This document shows positions 8,387-23,361 of a stretch of DNA of 64,000 nucleotides, piece by piece. Numbering within the stretch: position 1 is the first letter of the stretch; each line of letters opens with the position of its first letter. The notes beneath the pieces were generated by a model that saw only the letters and a list, made by a program, of their open reading frames with translations, made no database searches and had not been told where the DNA came from. The DNA lies in contig OX453282.1 in assembly GCA_949710005.1 (NCBI GenBank), positions 13,392,236 through 13,456,235 of the forward strand. Direction: 5' to 3'. This stretch comes from Ricordea florida. Taxonomy: Eukaryota; Cnidaria; Anthozoa; Corallimorpharia; Ricordeidae. The translations under genes were made by a program, and so were the position numbers.

Positions 8387-11300
8387 TTCTATCATATCTC
8401 GGCTTGCAGAATCTTTTCAATTCTGAAACTTTGCAGACTTGTAGTATAACGAAAGGCTAACATCTACGTAAAAAGTAAAATTGATTGTAATTCGCAATCC
8501 TATTGTATTTCAGCTGTCAACATATTAGCTTAAGGCAGCTGATTGTAAAGCATACTGCTCAGACAGTACTAAAGTTCATCAAATCAGTCCTCATTACACA
8601 GATTAGTGACAAACATGCAATTTTCACCACCTTGTAGCATTTAAAATGTAATTTAAAATCAATTTTATCTCGTGATTGTAGTCATTCCTAAGAACAAGAT
8701 AAAATACAAAGAGATGGTTGCAAGGAAACTCAGCCTTACAGATTTTTGTCAAAACACCATATAAGAGATTGTATGGGCAGGAGGACCGTCATCTAGCGTG
8801 GTAAGTTATCGAATCATTTTGAATGTTTTATCTATCTGTCATAGTAGGATATAGACGAAGGTTTAGATAACGAATGAAATTTTAATTGAAACGATTATAT
8901 TTCCATGTGATTTAAGGAAAGAACCCTTTGTTCCTACGCATGCGCACTTCATACAATTGCCTATAAACCCTTAAAATGAAAGATATTCTATCATATCTCG
9001 GCTTGCAGAATCTTTTCAATTCTGAAACTTTGCATACTTGTAGTATAAAGAAAGAATAACATCTACGTAAAAAGTAAAATTGATTGTAATTCGCAATCCT
9101 ATTGTATTTCAGCTGTCAACATATTAGCTTAAGGCAGCTGATTGTAAAGCATACTGCTCAGACAGTACTAAAGTTCATCAAATCAGTCCTCATTACACAG
9201 ATTAGTGACAAACATGCAATTTTCACCACCTTGTGGCATTTAAAATGTAATTTAAAATCCATTTTATCTCGTGATTGTAGTCATTCTTAAGAAAAGGATA
9301 AAATACAAGGAGATGGTTGCAAGGAAACTCAGCCTTACAGATTTTTGTCAAAACACCATATAAGAGATTGTATGGGCAGGAGGACCGTCATCTAGCGTGG
9401 TAAGTTATCGAATCATTTTGAATGTTTTATCTATCTGTCATAGTAGGATATAGACGAAGGTTTAGATAACGAATGAAATTTTAATTGAAACGATTATATT
9501 TCCATGTGATTTAAGGAAAGAACTCTTTGTTACTACGCATGCGCACTTCATACAATTGCCTTTAAACCCTTAAAATGAAAGATATTCTATCATATCTCGG
9601 CTTGCAGAATCTTTGCAATTCTGAAACTTTGCAGACTTGTAGTATAACGAAAGGCTAACATCTACGTAAAAAGTAAAATTGATTGTAATTCGCAATCCTA
9701 TTGTATTTCAGCTGTCAACATATTAGCTTAAGGCAGCTGATTGTAAAGCATACTGCTCAGACAGTACTAAAGTTCATCAAATCAGTCCTCATTACACAGA
9801 TTAGTGACAAACATGCAATTTTCACCACCTTGTAGCATTTAAAATGTAATTTAAAATCAATTTTATCTCGTGATTGTAGTCATTCTTGAGAACAAGATAA
9901 AATACAAAGAGATGGTTGCAAGGAAACTCAGCCTTACAGATTTTTGTCAAAACACCATATAAGAGATTGTATGGGCAGGAGGACCGTCATCTAGCGTGGT
10001 AAGTTATCGAATCATTTTGAATGTTTTATCTATCTGTCATAGTAGGATATAGACGAAGGTTTAGATAACGAATGAAATTTTAATTGAAACGATTATATTT
10101 CCATGTGATTTAAGGAAAGAACTCTTTGTTACTACGCATGCGCACTTCATACAATTGCCTTTAAACCCTTAAAATGAAAGATATTCTATCATATCTCGGC
10201 TTGCAGAATCTTTTCAATTCTGAAACTTTGCATACTTGTAGTATAAAGAAAGAATAACATCTACGTAAAAAGTAAAATTGATTGTAATTCGCAATCCTAT
10301 TGTATTTCAGCTGTCAACATATTAGCTTAAGGCAGCTGATTGTAAAGCATACTGCTCAGACAGTACTAAAGTTCATCAAATCAGTCCTCATTACACAGAT
10401 TAGTGACAAACATGCAATTTTCACAACCTTGTAGCATTTAAAATGTAATTTAAAATCAATTTTATCTCGTGATTGTAGTCATTCTTAAGAAAAAGATAAA
10501 ATACAAAGAGATTAGTGCAAGGAAACTCAGCCTTACAGATTTTTGTCAAAACACCATATAAGAGATTGTAAGGGCAGGAGGACCGTCATCTAGCGTGGTA
10601 AGTTATCGAATCATTTTGAATGTTTTATCTATCTGTCATAGTAGGATATAGACGAAGGTTTAGATAACGAATGAAATTTTAATTGAAACGATTATATTTC
10701 CATGTGATTTAAGGAAAGAACTCTTTGTTACTACGCATGCGCACTTCATACAATTGCCTTTAAACCCTTAAAATGAAAGATATTCTATCATATCTCGGCT
10801 TGCAGAATCTTTGCAATTCTGAAACTTTGCAGACTTGTAGTATAACGAAAGGCTAACATCTACGTAAAAAGTAAAATTGATTGTAATTCGCAATCCTATT
10901 GTATTTCAGCTGTCAACATATTAGCTTAAGGCAGCTGATTGTAAAGCATACTGCTCAGACAGTACTAAAGTTCATCAAATCAGTCCTCATTACACAGATT
11001 AGTGACAAACATTCAATTTTCACCACCTTGTAGCATTTAAAATGTAATTTAAAATCAATTTTATCTCGTGATTGTAGTCATTCTTAAGAACAAGATAAAA
11101 TACAAAGAGATGGTTGCAAGGAAACTCAGCCTTACAGATTTTTGTCAAAACACCATATAAGAGATTGTATGGGCAGGAGGACCGTCATCTAGCGTGGTAA
11201 GTTATCGAATCATTTTGAATGTTTTATCTATCTGTCATAGTAGGATATAGACGAAGGTTTAGATAACGAATGAAATTTTAATTGAAACGATTATATTTCC

Positions 11301-14300
11301 ATGTGATTTAAGGAAAGAACTCTTTGTTCCTACGCATGCGCACTTCATACAATTGCCTATAAACCCTTAAAATGAAAGATATTCTATCATATCTCGGCTT
11401 GCAGAATCTTTTCAATTCTGAAACTTTGCATACTTGTAGTATAAAGAAAGAATAACATCTACGTAAAAAGTAAAATTGATTGTAATTCGCAATCCTATTG
11501 TATTTCAGCTGTCAACATATTAGCTTAAGGCAGCTGATTGTAAAGCATACTGCTCAGACAGTACTAAAGTTCATCAAATCAGTCCTCATTACACAGATTA
11601 GTGACAAACATGCAATTTTCACCACCTTGTGGCATTTAAAATGTAATTTAAAATCCATTTTATCTCGTGATTGTAGTCATTCTTAAGAAAAGGATAAAAT
11701 ACAAGGAGATGGTTGCAAGGAAACTCAGCCTTACAGATTTTTGTCAAAACACCATATAAGAGATTGTATGGGCAGGAGGACCGTCATCTAGCGTGGTAAG
11801 TTATCGAATCATTTTGAATGTTTTATCTATCTGTCATAGTAGGATATAGACGAAGGTTTAGATAACGAATGAAATTTTAATTGAAACGATTATATTTCCA
11901 TGTGATTTAAGGAAAGAACTCTTTGTTACTACGCATGCGCACTTCATACAATTGCCTTTAAACCCTTAAAATGAAAGATATTCTATCATATCTCGGCTTG
12001 CAGAATCTTTGCAATTCTGAAACTTTGCAGACTTGTAGTATAAAGAAAGAATAACATCTACGTAAAAAGTAAAATTGATTGTAATTCGCAATCCTATTGT
12101 ATTTCAGCTGTCAACATATTAGCTTAAGGCAGCTGATTGTAAAGCATACTGCTCAGACAGTACTAAAGTTCATCAAATCAGTCCTTATTACACAGATTAG
12201 TGACAAACATGCAATTTTCACAACCTTGTAGCATTTAAAATGTAATTTAAAATCAATTTTATCTCGTGATTGTAGTCATTCTTAAGAAAAAGATAAAATA
12301 CAAAGAGATTAGTGCAAGGAAACTCAGCCTTACAGATTTTTGTCAAAACACCATATAAGAGATTGTATGGGCAGGAGGACCGTCATCTAGCGTGGTAAGT
12401 TATCGAATTATTTTGAATGTTTTATCTATCTGTCATAGTAGGATATAGACGAAGGTTTAGATAACGAATGAAATTTTAATTGAAACGATTATATTTCCAT
12501 GTGATTTAAGGAAAGAACTCTTTGTTACTACGCATGCGCACTTCATACAATTGCCTTTAAACCCTTAAAATGAAAGATATTCTATCATATCTCGGCTTGC
12601 AGAATCTTTGCAATTCTGAAACTTTGCATACTTGTAGTATAAAAAAAGAATAACATCTACGTAAAAAGTAAAATTGATTGTAATTCGCAATCCTATTGTA
12701 TTTCAGCTGTCAACATATTAGCTTAAGGCAGCTGATTGTAAAGCATACTGCTCAGACAGTACTAAAGTTCATCAAATCAGTCCTCATTACACAGATTAGT
12801 GACAAACATGCAATTTTCACCACCTTGTGGCATTTAAAATGTAATTTAAAATCCATTTTATCTCGTGATTGTAGTCATTCTTAAAAAAAGGATAAAATAC
12901 AAAGAGATGGTTGCAAGGAAACTCAGCCTTACAGGTTTTTGTCAAAACACCATATAAGAGATTGTATGGGCAGGAGGACCGTCATCTAGCGTGGTAAGTT
13001 ATCGAATTATTTTGAATGTTTTATCTATCTGTCATAGTAGGATATAGACGAAGGTTTAGATAACGAATGAAATTTTAATTGAAACGATTATATTTCCATG
13101 TGATTTAAGGAAAGAACTCTTTGTTACTACGCATGCGCACTTCATACAATTGCCTTTAAACCCTTAAAATGAAAGATATTCTATCATATCTCGGCTTGCA
13201 GAATCTTTGCAATTCTGAAACTTTGCAGACTTGTAGTATAACGAAAGGCTAACATCTACGTAAAAAGTAAAATTAATTGTAATTCGCAATCCTATTTTAT
13301 TTCAGCTGTCAACATATTAGCTTAAGGCAGCTGATTGTAAAGCATACTGCTCAGACAGTACTAAAGTTCATCAAATCAGTCCTCATTACAAAGATTAGTG
13401 ACAAACATGCAATTTTAACAACCTTGTAGCATTTAAAATGTAATTTAAAATCCATTTTATCTCGGGATTGTAGTCATTCTTAAAAACAAGATACAATACA
13501 AAGAGATGGTTGCAAGGAAACTCAGCCTTACAGATTTTTGTCAAAACACCATATAAGAGATTGTATGGGCAGGAGGACCGTCATCTAGCGTGGTAAGTTA
13601 TCGAATCATTTTGAATGTTTTATCTATCTGTCATAGTAGGATATAGACGAAGGTTTAGATAACGAATGAAATTTTAATTGAAACGATTATATTTCCATGT
13701 GATTTAAGGAAAGAACTCTTTGTTACTACGCATGCGCACTTCATACAATTGCCTTTAAATCCTTAAAATGAAAGATATTCTATCATATCTCGGCTTGCAG
13801 AATCTTTGCAATTCTGAAACTTTGCAGACTTGTAGTATAACGAAAGGCTAACATCTACGTAAAAAGTAAAATTGATTGTAATTCGCAATCCTATTGTATT
13901 TCAGCTGTCAACATATTAGCTTAAGGCAGCTGATTGTAAAGCATACTGCTCAGACAGTACTAAAGTTCATCAAATCAGTCCTCATTACACAGATTAGTGA
14001 CAAACATGCAATTTTCACCACCTTGTAGCATTTAAAATGTAATTTAAAATCAATTTTATCTCGTGATTGTAGTCATTCTTAAGAACAAGATAAAATACAA
14101 AGAGATGGTTGCAAGGAAACTCAGCCTTACAGATTTTTGTCAAAACACCATATAAGAGATTGTATGGGCAGGAGGACCGTCATCTAGCGTGGTAAGTTAT
14201 CGAATCATTTTGAATGTTTTATCTATCTGTCATAGTAGGATATAGACGAAGGTTTAGATAACGAATGAAATTTTAATTGAAACGATTATATTTCCATGTG

Positions 14301-16772
14301 ATTTAAGGAAAGAACTCTTTGTTACTACGCATGCGCACTTCATACAATTGCCTTTAAATCCTTAAAATGAAAGATATTCTATCATATCTCGGCTTGCAGA
14401 ATCTTTGCAATTCTGAAACTTTGCAGACTTGTAGTATAACGAAAGGCTAACATCTACGTAAAAAGTAAAATTGATTGTAATTCGCAATCCTATTGTATTT
14501 CAGCTGTCAACATATTAGCTTAAGGCAGCTGATTGTAAAGCATACTGCTCAGACAGTACTAAAGTTCATCAAATCAGTCCTCATTACACAGATTAGTGAC
14601 AAACATGCAATTTTCACCACCTTGTAGCATTTAAAATGTAATTTAAAATCAATTTTATCTCGTGATTGTAGTCATTCTTAAGAACAAGATAAAATACAAA
14701 GAGATGGTTGCAAGGAAACTCAGCCTTACAGATTTTTGTCAAAACACCATATAAGAGATTGTATGGGCAGGAGGACCGTCATCTAGCGTGGTAAGTTATC
14801 GAATCATTTTGAATGTTTTATCTATCTGTCATAGTAGGATATAGACGAAGGTTTAGATAACGAATGAAATTTTAATTGAAACGATTATATTTCCATGTGA
14901 TTTAAGGAAAGAACTCTTTGTTCCTACGCATGCGCACTTCATACAATTGCCTATAAACCCTTAAAATGAAAGATATTCTATCATATCTCGGCTTGCAGAA
15001 TCTTTTCAATTCTGAAACTTTGCATACTTGTAGTATAAAGAAAGAATAACATCTACGTAAAAAGTAAAATTGATTGTAATTCGCAATCCTATTGTATTTC
15101 AGCTGTCAACATATTAGCTTAAGGCAGCTGATTGTAAAGCATACTGCTCAGACAGTACTAAAGTTCATCAAATCAGTCCTCATTACACAGATTAGTGACA
15201 AACATGCAATTTTCACCACCTTGTGGCATTTAAAATGTAATTTAAAATCCATTTTATCTCGTGATTGTAGTCATTCTTAAGAAAAGGATAAAATACAAAG
15301 AGATGGTTGCAAGGAAACTCAGCCTTACAGATTTTTGTCAAAACACCATATAAGAGATTGTATGGGCAGGAGGACCGTCATCTAGCGTGGTAAGTTATCG
15401 AATCATTTTGAATGTTTTATCTATCTGTCATAGTAGGATATAGACGAAGGTTTAGATAACGAATGAAATTTTAATTGAAACGATTATATTTCCATGTGAT
15501 TTAAGGAAAGAACTCTTTGTTACTACGCATGCGCACTTCATACAATTGCCTTTAAACCCTTAAAATGAAAGATATTCTATCATATCTCGGCTTGCAGAAT
15601 CTTTTCAATTCTGAAACTTTGCATACTTGTAGTATAAAGAAAGAATAACATCTACGTAAAAAGTAAAATTGATTGTAATTCGCAATCCTATTGTATTTCA
15701 GCTGTCAACATATTAGCTTAAGGCAGCTGATTGTAAAGCATACTGCTCAGACAGTACTAAAGTTCATCAAATCAGTCCTCATTACACAGATTAGTGACAA
15801 ACATGCAATTTTCACCACCTTGTGGCATTTAAAATGTAATTTAAAATCCATTTTATCTCGTGATTGTAGTCATTCTTAAGAAAAGGATAAAATACAAAGA
15901 GATGGTTGCAAGGAAACTCAGCCTTACAGATTTTTGTCAAAACACAATATAAGAGATTGTATGGGCAGGAGGACCGTCATCTAGCGTGGTAAGTTATCGA
16001 ATCATTTTGAATGTTTTATCTATCTGTCATAGTAGGATATAGATGAAGGTTTAGATAACGAATGAAATTTTAATTGAAACGATTATATTTCCATGTGATT
16101 TAAGGAAAGAACTCTTTGTTACTACGCATGCGCACTTCATACAATTGCCTTTAAACCCTTAAAATGAAAGATATTCTATCATATCTCGGCTTGCAGAATC
16201 TTTGCAATTCTGAAACTTTGCAGACTTGTAGTATAACGAAAGGCTAACATCTACGTAAAAAGTAAAATTGATTGTAATTCGCAATCCTATTGTATTTCAG
16301 CTGTCAACATATTAGCTTAAGGCAGCTGATTGTAAAGCATACTGCTCAGACAGTACTAAAGTTCATCAAATCAGTCCTTATTACACAGATTAGTGACAAA
16401 CATGCAATTTTCACAACCTTGTAGCATTTAAAATGTAATTTAAAATCAATTTTATCTCGTGATTGTAGTCATTCTTAAGAAAAAGATAAAATACAAAGAG
16501 ATTAGTGCAAGGAAACTCAGCCTTACAGATTTTTGTCAAAACACCATATAAGAGATTGTAAGGGCAGGAGGACCGTCATCTAGCGTGGTAAGTTATCGAA
16601 TCATTTTGAATGTTTTATCTATCTGTCATAGTAGGATATAGACGAAGGTTTAGATAACGAATGAAATTTTAATTGAAACGATTATATTTCCATGTGATTT
16701 AAGGAAAGAACTCTTTGTTACTACGCATGCGCACTTCATACAATTGCCTTTAAACCCTTAAAATGAAAGATA

Positions 16773-19700
16773 TTCTATCATATCTCGGCTTGCAGAATCT
16801 TTGCAATTCTGAAACTTTGCAGACTTGTAGTATAACGAAAGGCTAACATCTACGTAAAAAGTAAAATTGATTGTAATTCGCAATCCTATTGTATTTCAGC
16901 TGTCAACATATTAGCTTAAGGCAGCTGATTGTAAAGCATACTGCTCAGACAGTACTAAAGTTCATCAAATCAGTCCTCATTACACAGATTAGTGACAAAC
17001 ATTCAATTTTCACCACCTTGTAGCATTTAAAATGTAATTTAAAATCAATTTTATCTCGTGATTGTAGTCATTCTTAAGAACAAGATAAAATACAAAGAGA
17101 TGGTTGCAAGGAAACTCAGCCTTACAGATTTTTGTCAAAACACCATATAAGAGATTGTATGGGCAGGAGGACCGTCATCTAGCGTGGTAAGTTATCGAAT
17201 CATTTTGAATGTCTTATCTATCTGTCATAGTAGGATATAAACGAAGGTTTAGATAACGAATGAAATTTTAATTGAAACGATTATATTTCCATGTGATTTA
17301 AGGAAAGAACTCTTTGTTACTACGCATGCGCACTTCATACAATTGCCTTTAAACTCTTAAAATGAAAGATATTCTATCATATCTCGGCTTGCAGAATCTT
17401 TTCAATTCTGAAACTTTGCATACTTGTAGTATAAAAAAAGAATAACATCTACGTAAAAAGTAAAATTGATTGTAATTCGCAATCCTATTGTATTTCAGCT
17501 GTCAACATATTAGCTTAAGGCAGCTGATTGTAAAGCATACTGCTCAGACAGTACTAAAGTTCATCAAATCAGTCCTCATTACACAGATTAGTGACAAACA
17601 TGCAATTTTCACCACCTTGTGGCATTTAAAATGTAATTTAAAATCCATTTTATCTCGTGATTGTAGTCATTCTTAAAAAAAGGATAAAATACAAAGAGAT
17701 GGTTGCAAGGAAACTCAGCCTTACAGGTTTTTGTCAAAACACCATATAAGAGATTGTATGGGCAGGAGGACCGTCATCTAGCGTGGTAAGTTATCGAATT
17801 ATTTTGAATGTTTTATCTATCTGTCATAGTAGGATATAGACGAAGGTTTAGATAACGAATGAAATTTTAATTGAAACGATTATATTTCCATGTGATTTAA
17901 GGAAAGAACTCTTTGTTACTACGCATGCGCACTTCATACAATTGCCTTTAAACCCTTAAAATGAAAGATATTCTATCATATCTCGGCTTGCAGAATCTTT
18001 GCAATTCTGAAACTTTGCAGACTTGTAGTATAACGAAAGGCTAACATCTACGTAAAAAGTAAAATTAATTGTAATTCGCAATCCTATTTTATTTCAGCTG
18101 TCAACATATTAGCTTAAGGCAGCTGATTGTAAAGCATACTGCTCAGACAGTACTAAAGTTCATCAAATCAGTCCTCATTACAAAGATTAGTGACAAACAT
18201 GCAATTTTAACAACCTTGTAGCATTTAAAATGTAATTTAAAATCCATTTTATCTCGGGATTGTAGTCATTCTTAAAAACAAGATACAATACAAAGAGATG
18301 GTTGCAAGGAAACTCAGCCTTACAGATTTTTGTCAAAACACCATATAAGAGATTGTATGGGCAGGAGGACCGTCATCTAGCGTGGTAAGTTATCGAATCA
18401 TTTTGAATGTTTTATCTATCTGTCATAGTAGGATATAGACGAAGGTTTAGATAACGAATGAAATTTTAATTGAAACGATTATATTTCCATGTGATTTAAG
18501 GAAAGAACTCTTTGTTACTACGCATGCGCACTTCATACAATTGCCTTTAAACCCTTAAAATGAAAGATATTCTATCATATCTCGGCTTGCAGAATCTTTG
18601 CAATTCTGAAACTTTGCAGACTTGTAGTATAACGAAAGGCTAACATCTACGTAAAAAGTAAAATTGATTGTAATTCGCAATCCTATTGTATTTCAGCTGT
18701 CAACATATTAGCTTAAGGCAGCTGATTGTAAAGCATACTGCTCAGACAGTACTAAAGTTCATCAAATCAGTCCTCATTACACAGATTAGTGACAAACATT
18801 CAATTTTCACCACCTTGTAGCATTTAAAATGTAATTTAAAATCAATTTTATCTCGTGATTGTAGTCATTCTTAAGAACAAGATAAAATACAAAGAGATGG
18901 TTGCAAGGAAACTCAGCCTTACAGATTTTTGTCAAAACACCATATAAGAGATTGTATGGGCAGGAGGACCGTCATCTAGCGTGGTAAGTTATCGAATCAT
19001 TTTGAATGTCTTATCTATCTGTCATAGTAGGATATAAACGAAGGTTTAGATAACGAATGAAATTTTAATTGAAACGATTATATTTCCATGTGATTTAAGG
19101 AAAGAACTCTTTGTTACTACGCATGCGCACTTCATACAATTGCCTTTAAACTCTTAAAATGAAAGATATTCTATCATATCTCGGCTTGCAGAATCTTTTC
19201 AATTCTGAAACTTTGCATACTTGTAGTATAAAAAAAGAATAACATCTACGTAAAAAGTAAAATTGATTGTAATTCGCAATCCTATTGTATTTCAGCTGTC
19301 AACATATTAGCTTAAGGCAGCTGATTGTAAAGCATACTGCTCAGACAGTACTAAAGTTCATCAAATCAGTCCTCATTACACAGATTAGTGACAAACATGC
19401 AATTTTCACCACCTTGTGGCATTTAAAATGTAATTTAAAATCCATTTTATCTCGTGATTGTAGTCATTCTTAAAAAAAGGATAAAATACAAAGAGATGGT
19501 TGCAAGGAAACTCAGCCTTACAGGTTTTTGTCAAAACACCATATAAGAGATTGTATGGGCAGGAGGACCGTCATCTAGCGTGGTAAGTTATCGAATTATT
19601 TTGAATGTTTTATCTATCTGTCATAGTAGGATATAGACGAAGGTTTAGATAACGAATGAAATTTTAATTGAAACGATTATATTTCCATGTGATTTAAGGA

Positions 19701-20366
19701 AAGAACTCTTTGTTACTACGCATGCGCACTTCATACAATTGCCTTTAAACCCTTAAAATGAAAGATATTCTATCATATCTCGGCTTGCAGAATCTTTGCA
19801 ATTGTGAAACTTTGCAGACTTGTAGTATAACGAAAGGCTAACATCTACGTAAAAAGTAAAATTAATTGTAATTCGCAATCCTATTTTATTTCAGCTGTCA
19901 ACATATTAGCTTAAGGCAGCTGATTGTAAAGCATACTGCTCAGACAGTACTAAAGTTCATCAAATCAGTCCTCATTACACAGATTAGTGACAAACGTGCA
20001 ATTTTCACCACCTTGTAGCATTTAAAATGTAATTTAAAATCAATTTTATCTCGTGATTGTAGTCATTCTTAAGAACAAGATAAAATACAAAGAGATGGTT
20101 GCAAGGAAACTCAGCCTTACAGATTTTTGTCAAAACACCATATAAGAGATTGTATGGGCAGGAGGACCGTCATCTAGCGTGGTAAGTTATCGAATCATTT
20201 TGAATGTTTTATCTATCTGTCATAGTAGGATATAGACGAAGGTTTAGATAACGAATGAAATTTTAATTGAAACGATTATATTTCCATGTGATTTAAGGAA
20301 AGAACTCTTTGTTCCTACGCATGCGCACTTCATACAATTGCCTATAAACCCTTAAAATGAAAGATA
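16773..20366 (+). repeat. Tandem pair of the x-y-z trimer (1,797 bp each)
   Basis: Two consecutive copies of the three-monomer unit, 16773-18569 and 18570-20366, share all x and y markers. The second z monomer (from 19768) keeps the 5' z markers (AAATTAATTG, CCTATTTTATTTC). It then switches to ordinary sequence (CACAGATTAG, TCACCACC, TCTCGTGATTG) and ends with TTCCTACGC and CCTATAAACC. The exchange junction of this duplication therefore lies inside it, between about 19900 and 19980. Confidence 0.8.
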
Positions 20367-23361
20367 TTCTATCATATCTCGGCTTGCAGAATCTTTTCAA
20401 TTCTGAAACTTTGCATACTTGTGGTATAAAGAAAGAATAACATCCACGTAAGAAGTAAAATTGATTTTAATTCGCAATCCTATTGTATTTCAGCTGTCAA
20501 CATCTTAGCTTAAGGCAGCTGATTGTAAAGCATACTGCTCAGACAGTACTAAAGTTCATCAAATCAGTCCTCATTACACAGATTAGTGACAAACATGCAA
20601 TTTTCACCACCTTGTAGCATTTAAAATGTAATTTAAAATCAATTTTATCTCGTGATTGTAGTCATTCTTAAGAACAAGATAAAATACAAAGAGATGGTTG
20701 CAAGGAAACTCAGCCTTACAGATTTTTGTCAAAACACCATATAAGAGATTGTATGGGCAGGAGGACCGTCATCTAGCGTGGTAAGTTATCGAATCATTTT
20801 GAATGTTTTATCTATCTGTCATAGTAGGATATAGACGAAGGTTTAGATAACGAATGAAATTTTAATTGAAACGATTATATTTCCATGTGATTTAAGGAAA
20901 GAACTCTTTGTTCCTACGCATGCGCACTTCATACAATTGCCTATAAACCCTTAAAATGAAAGATATTCTATCATATCTCGGCTTGCAGAATCTTTTCAAT
21001 TCTGAAACTTTGCATACTTGTGGTATAAAGAAAGAATAACATCCACGTAAGAAGTAAAATTGATTTTAATTCGCAATCCTATTGTATTTCAGCTGTCAAC
21101 ATCTTAGCTTAAGGCAGCTGATTGTAAAGCATACTGCTCAGACAGTACTAAAGTTCATCAAATCAGTCCTCATTACACAGATTAGTGACAAACATGCAAT
21201 TTTCACCACCTTGTAGCATTTAAAATGTAATTTAAAATCCATTTTATCTCGTGATTGTAGTCATTCTTAAGAACAAGATAAAATACAAAGAGATGGTTGC
21301 AAGGAAACTCAGCCTTACAGATTTTTGTCAAAACACCATATAAGAGATTGTATGGGCAGGAGGACCGTCATCTAGCGTGGTAAGTTATCGAATCATTTTG
21401 AATGTTTTATCTATCTGTCATAGTAGGATATAGACGAAGGTTTAGATAACGAATGAAATTTTAATTGAAACGATTATATTTCCATGTGATTTAAGGAAAG
21501 AACTCTTTGTTACTACGCATGCGCACTTCATACAATTGCCTTTAAACCCTTAAAATGAAAGATATTCTATCATATCTCGGCTTGCAGAATCTTTGCAATT
21601 CTGAAACTTTGCAGACTTGTAGTATAACGAAAGGCTAACATCTACGTAAAAAGTAAAATTGATTGTAATTCGCAATCCTATTGTATTTCAGCTGTCAACA
21701 TATTAGCTTAAGGCAGCTGATTGTAAAGCATACTGCTCAGACAGTACTAAAGTTCATCAAATCAGTCCTCATTACACAGATTAGTGACAAACATTCAATT
21801 TTCACCACCTTGTAGCATTTAAAATGTAATTTAAAATCCATTTTATCTCGTGATTGTAGTCATTCTTAAGAAAAAGATAAAATACAAAGAGATTATTGCA
21901 AGGAAACTCAGCCTTACAGATTTTTGTCAAAACACCATATAAGAGATTGTATGGGCAGGAGGACCGTCATCTAGCGTGGTAAGTTATCGAATCATTTTGA
22001 ATGTTTTATCTATCTGTCATAGTAGGATATAGACGAAGGTTTAGATAACGAATGAAATTTTAATTGAAACGATTATATTTCCATGTGATTTAAGGAAAGA
22101 ACTCTTTGTTCCTACGCATGCGCACTTCATACAATTGCCTATAAACCCTTAAAATGAAAGATATTCTATCATATCTCGGCTTGCAGAATCTTTTCAATTC
22201 TGAAACTTTGCATACTTGTGGTATAAAGAAAGAATAACATCCACGTAAGAAGTAAAATTGATTTTAATTCGCAATCCTATTGTATTTCAGCTGTCAACAT
22301 CTTAGCTTAAGGCAGCTGATTGTAAAGCATACTGCTCAGACAGTACTAAAGTTCATCAAATCAGTCCTCATTACACAGATTAGTGACAAACATGCAATTT
22401 TCACCACCTTGTAGCATTTAAAATGTAATTTAAAATCCATTTTATCTCGTGATTGTAGTCATTCTTAAGAACAAGATAAAATACAAAGAGATGGTTGCAA
22501 GGAAACTCAGCCTTACAGATTTTTGTCAAAACACCATATAAGAGATTGTATGGGCAGGAGGACCGTCATCTAGCGTGGTAAGTTATCGAATCATTTTGAA
22601 TGTTTTATCTATCTGTCATAGTAGGATATAGACGAAGGTTTAGATAACGAATGAAATTTTAATTGAAACGATTATATTTCCATGTGATTTAAGGAAAGAA
22701 CTCTTTGTTACTACGCATGCGCACTTCATACAATTGCCTTTAAACCCTTAAAATGAAAGATATTCTATCATATCTCGGCTTGCAGAATCTTTGCAATTCT
22801 GAAACTTTGCAGACTTGTAGTATAACGAAAGGCTAACATCTACGTAAAAAGTAAAATTGATTGTAATTCGCAATCCTATTGTATTTCAGCTGTCAACATA
22901 TTAGCTTAAGGCAGCTGATTGTAAAGCATACTGCTCAGACAGTACTAAAGTTCATCAAATCAGTCCTCATTACACAGATTAGTGACAAACATTCAATTTT
23001 CACCACCTTGTAGCATTTAAAATGTAATTTAAAATCCATTTTATCTCGTGATTGTAGTCATTCTTAAGAAAAAGATAAAATACAAAGAGATTGTTGCAAG
23101 GAAACTCAGCCTTACAGATTTTTGTCAAAACACCATATAAGAGATTGTATGGGCAGGAGGACCGTCATCTAGCGTGGTAAGTTATCGAATCATTTTGAAT
23201 GTTTTATCTATCTGTCATAGTAGGATATAGACGAAGGTTTAGATAACGAATGAAATTTTAATTGAAACGATTATATTTCCATGTGATTTAAGGAAAGAAC
23301 TCTTTGTTACTACGCATGCGCACTTCATACAATTGCCTTTAAACCCTTAAAATGAAAGATA
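20367..23361 (+). repeat. Recently amplified variant monomer and dimer
   Basis: A distinctive monomer with CTTGTGGTATAAAG, CATCCACGTAAG, TTGATTTTAATTC and CATCTTAGC occurs at 20367, 20966 and 22164 and, as far as I can see, nowhere else in the window. The dimer 20966-22163 is repeated as 22164-23361, each ending in a monomer with ACATTCAATTTTC and AAGAAAAAGAT. The tight clustering of a private variant set shows local, recent spreading. Confidence 0.75.
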
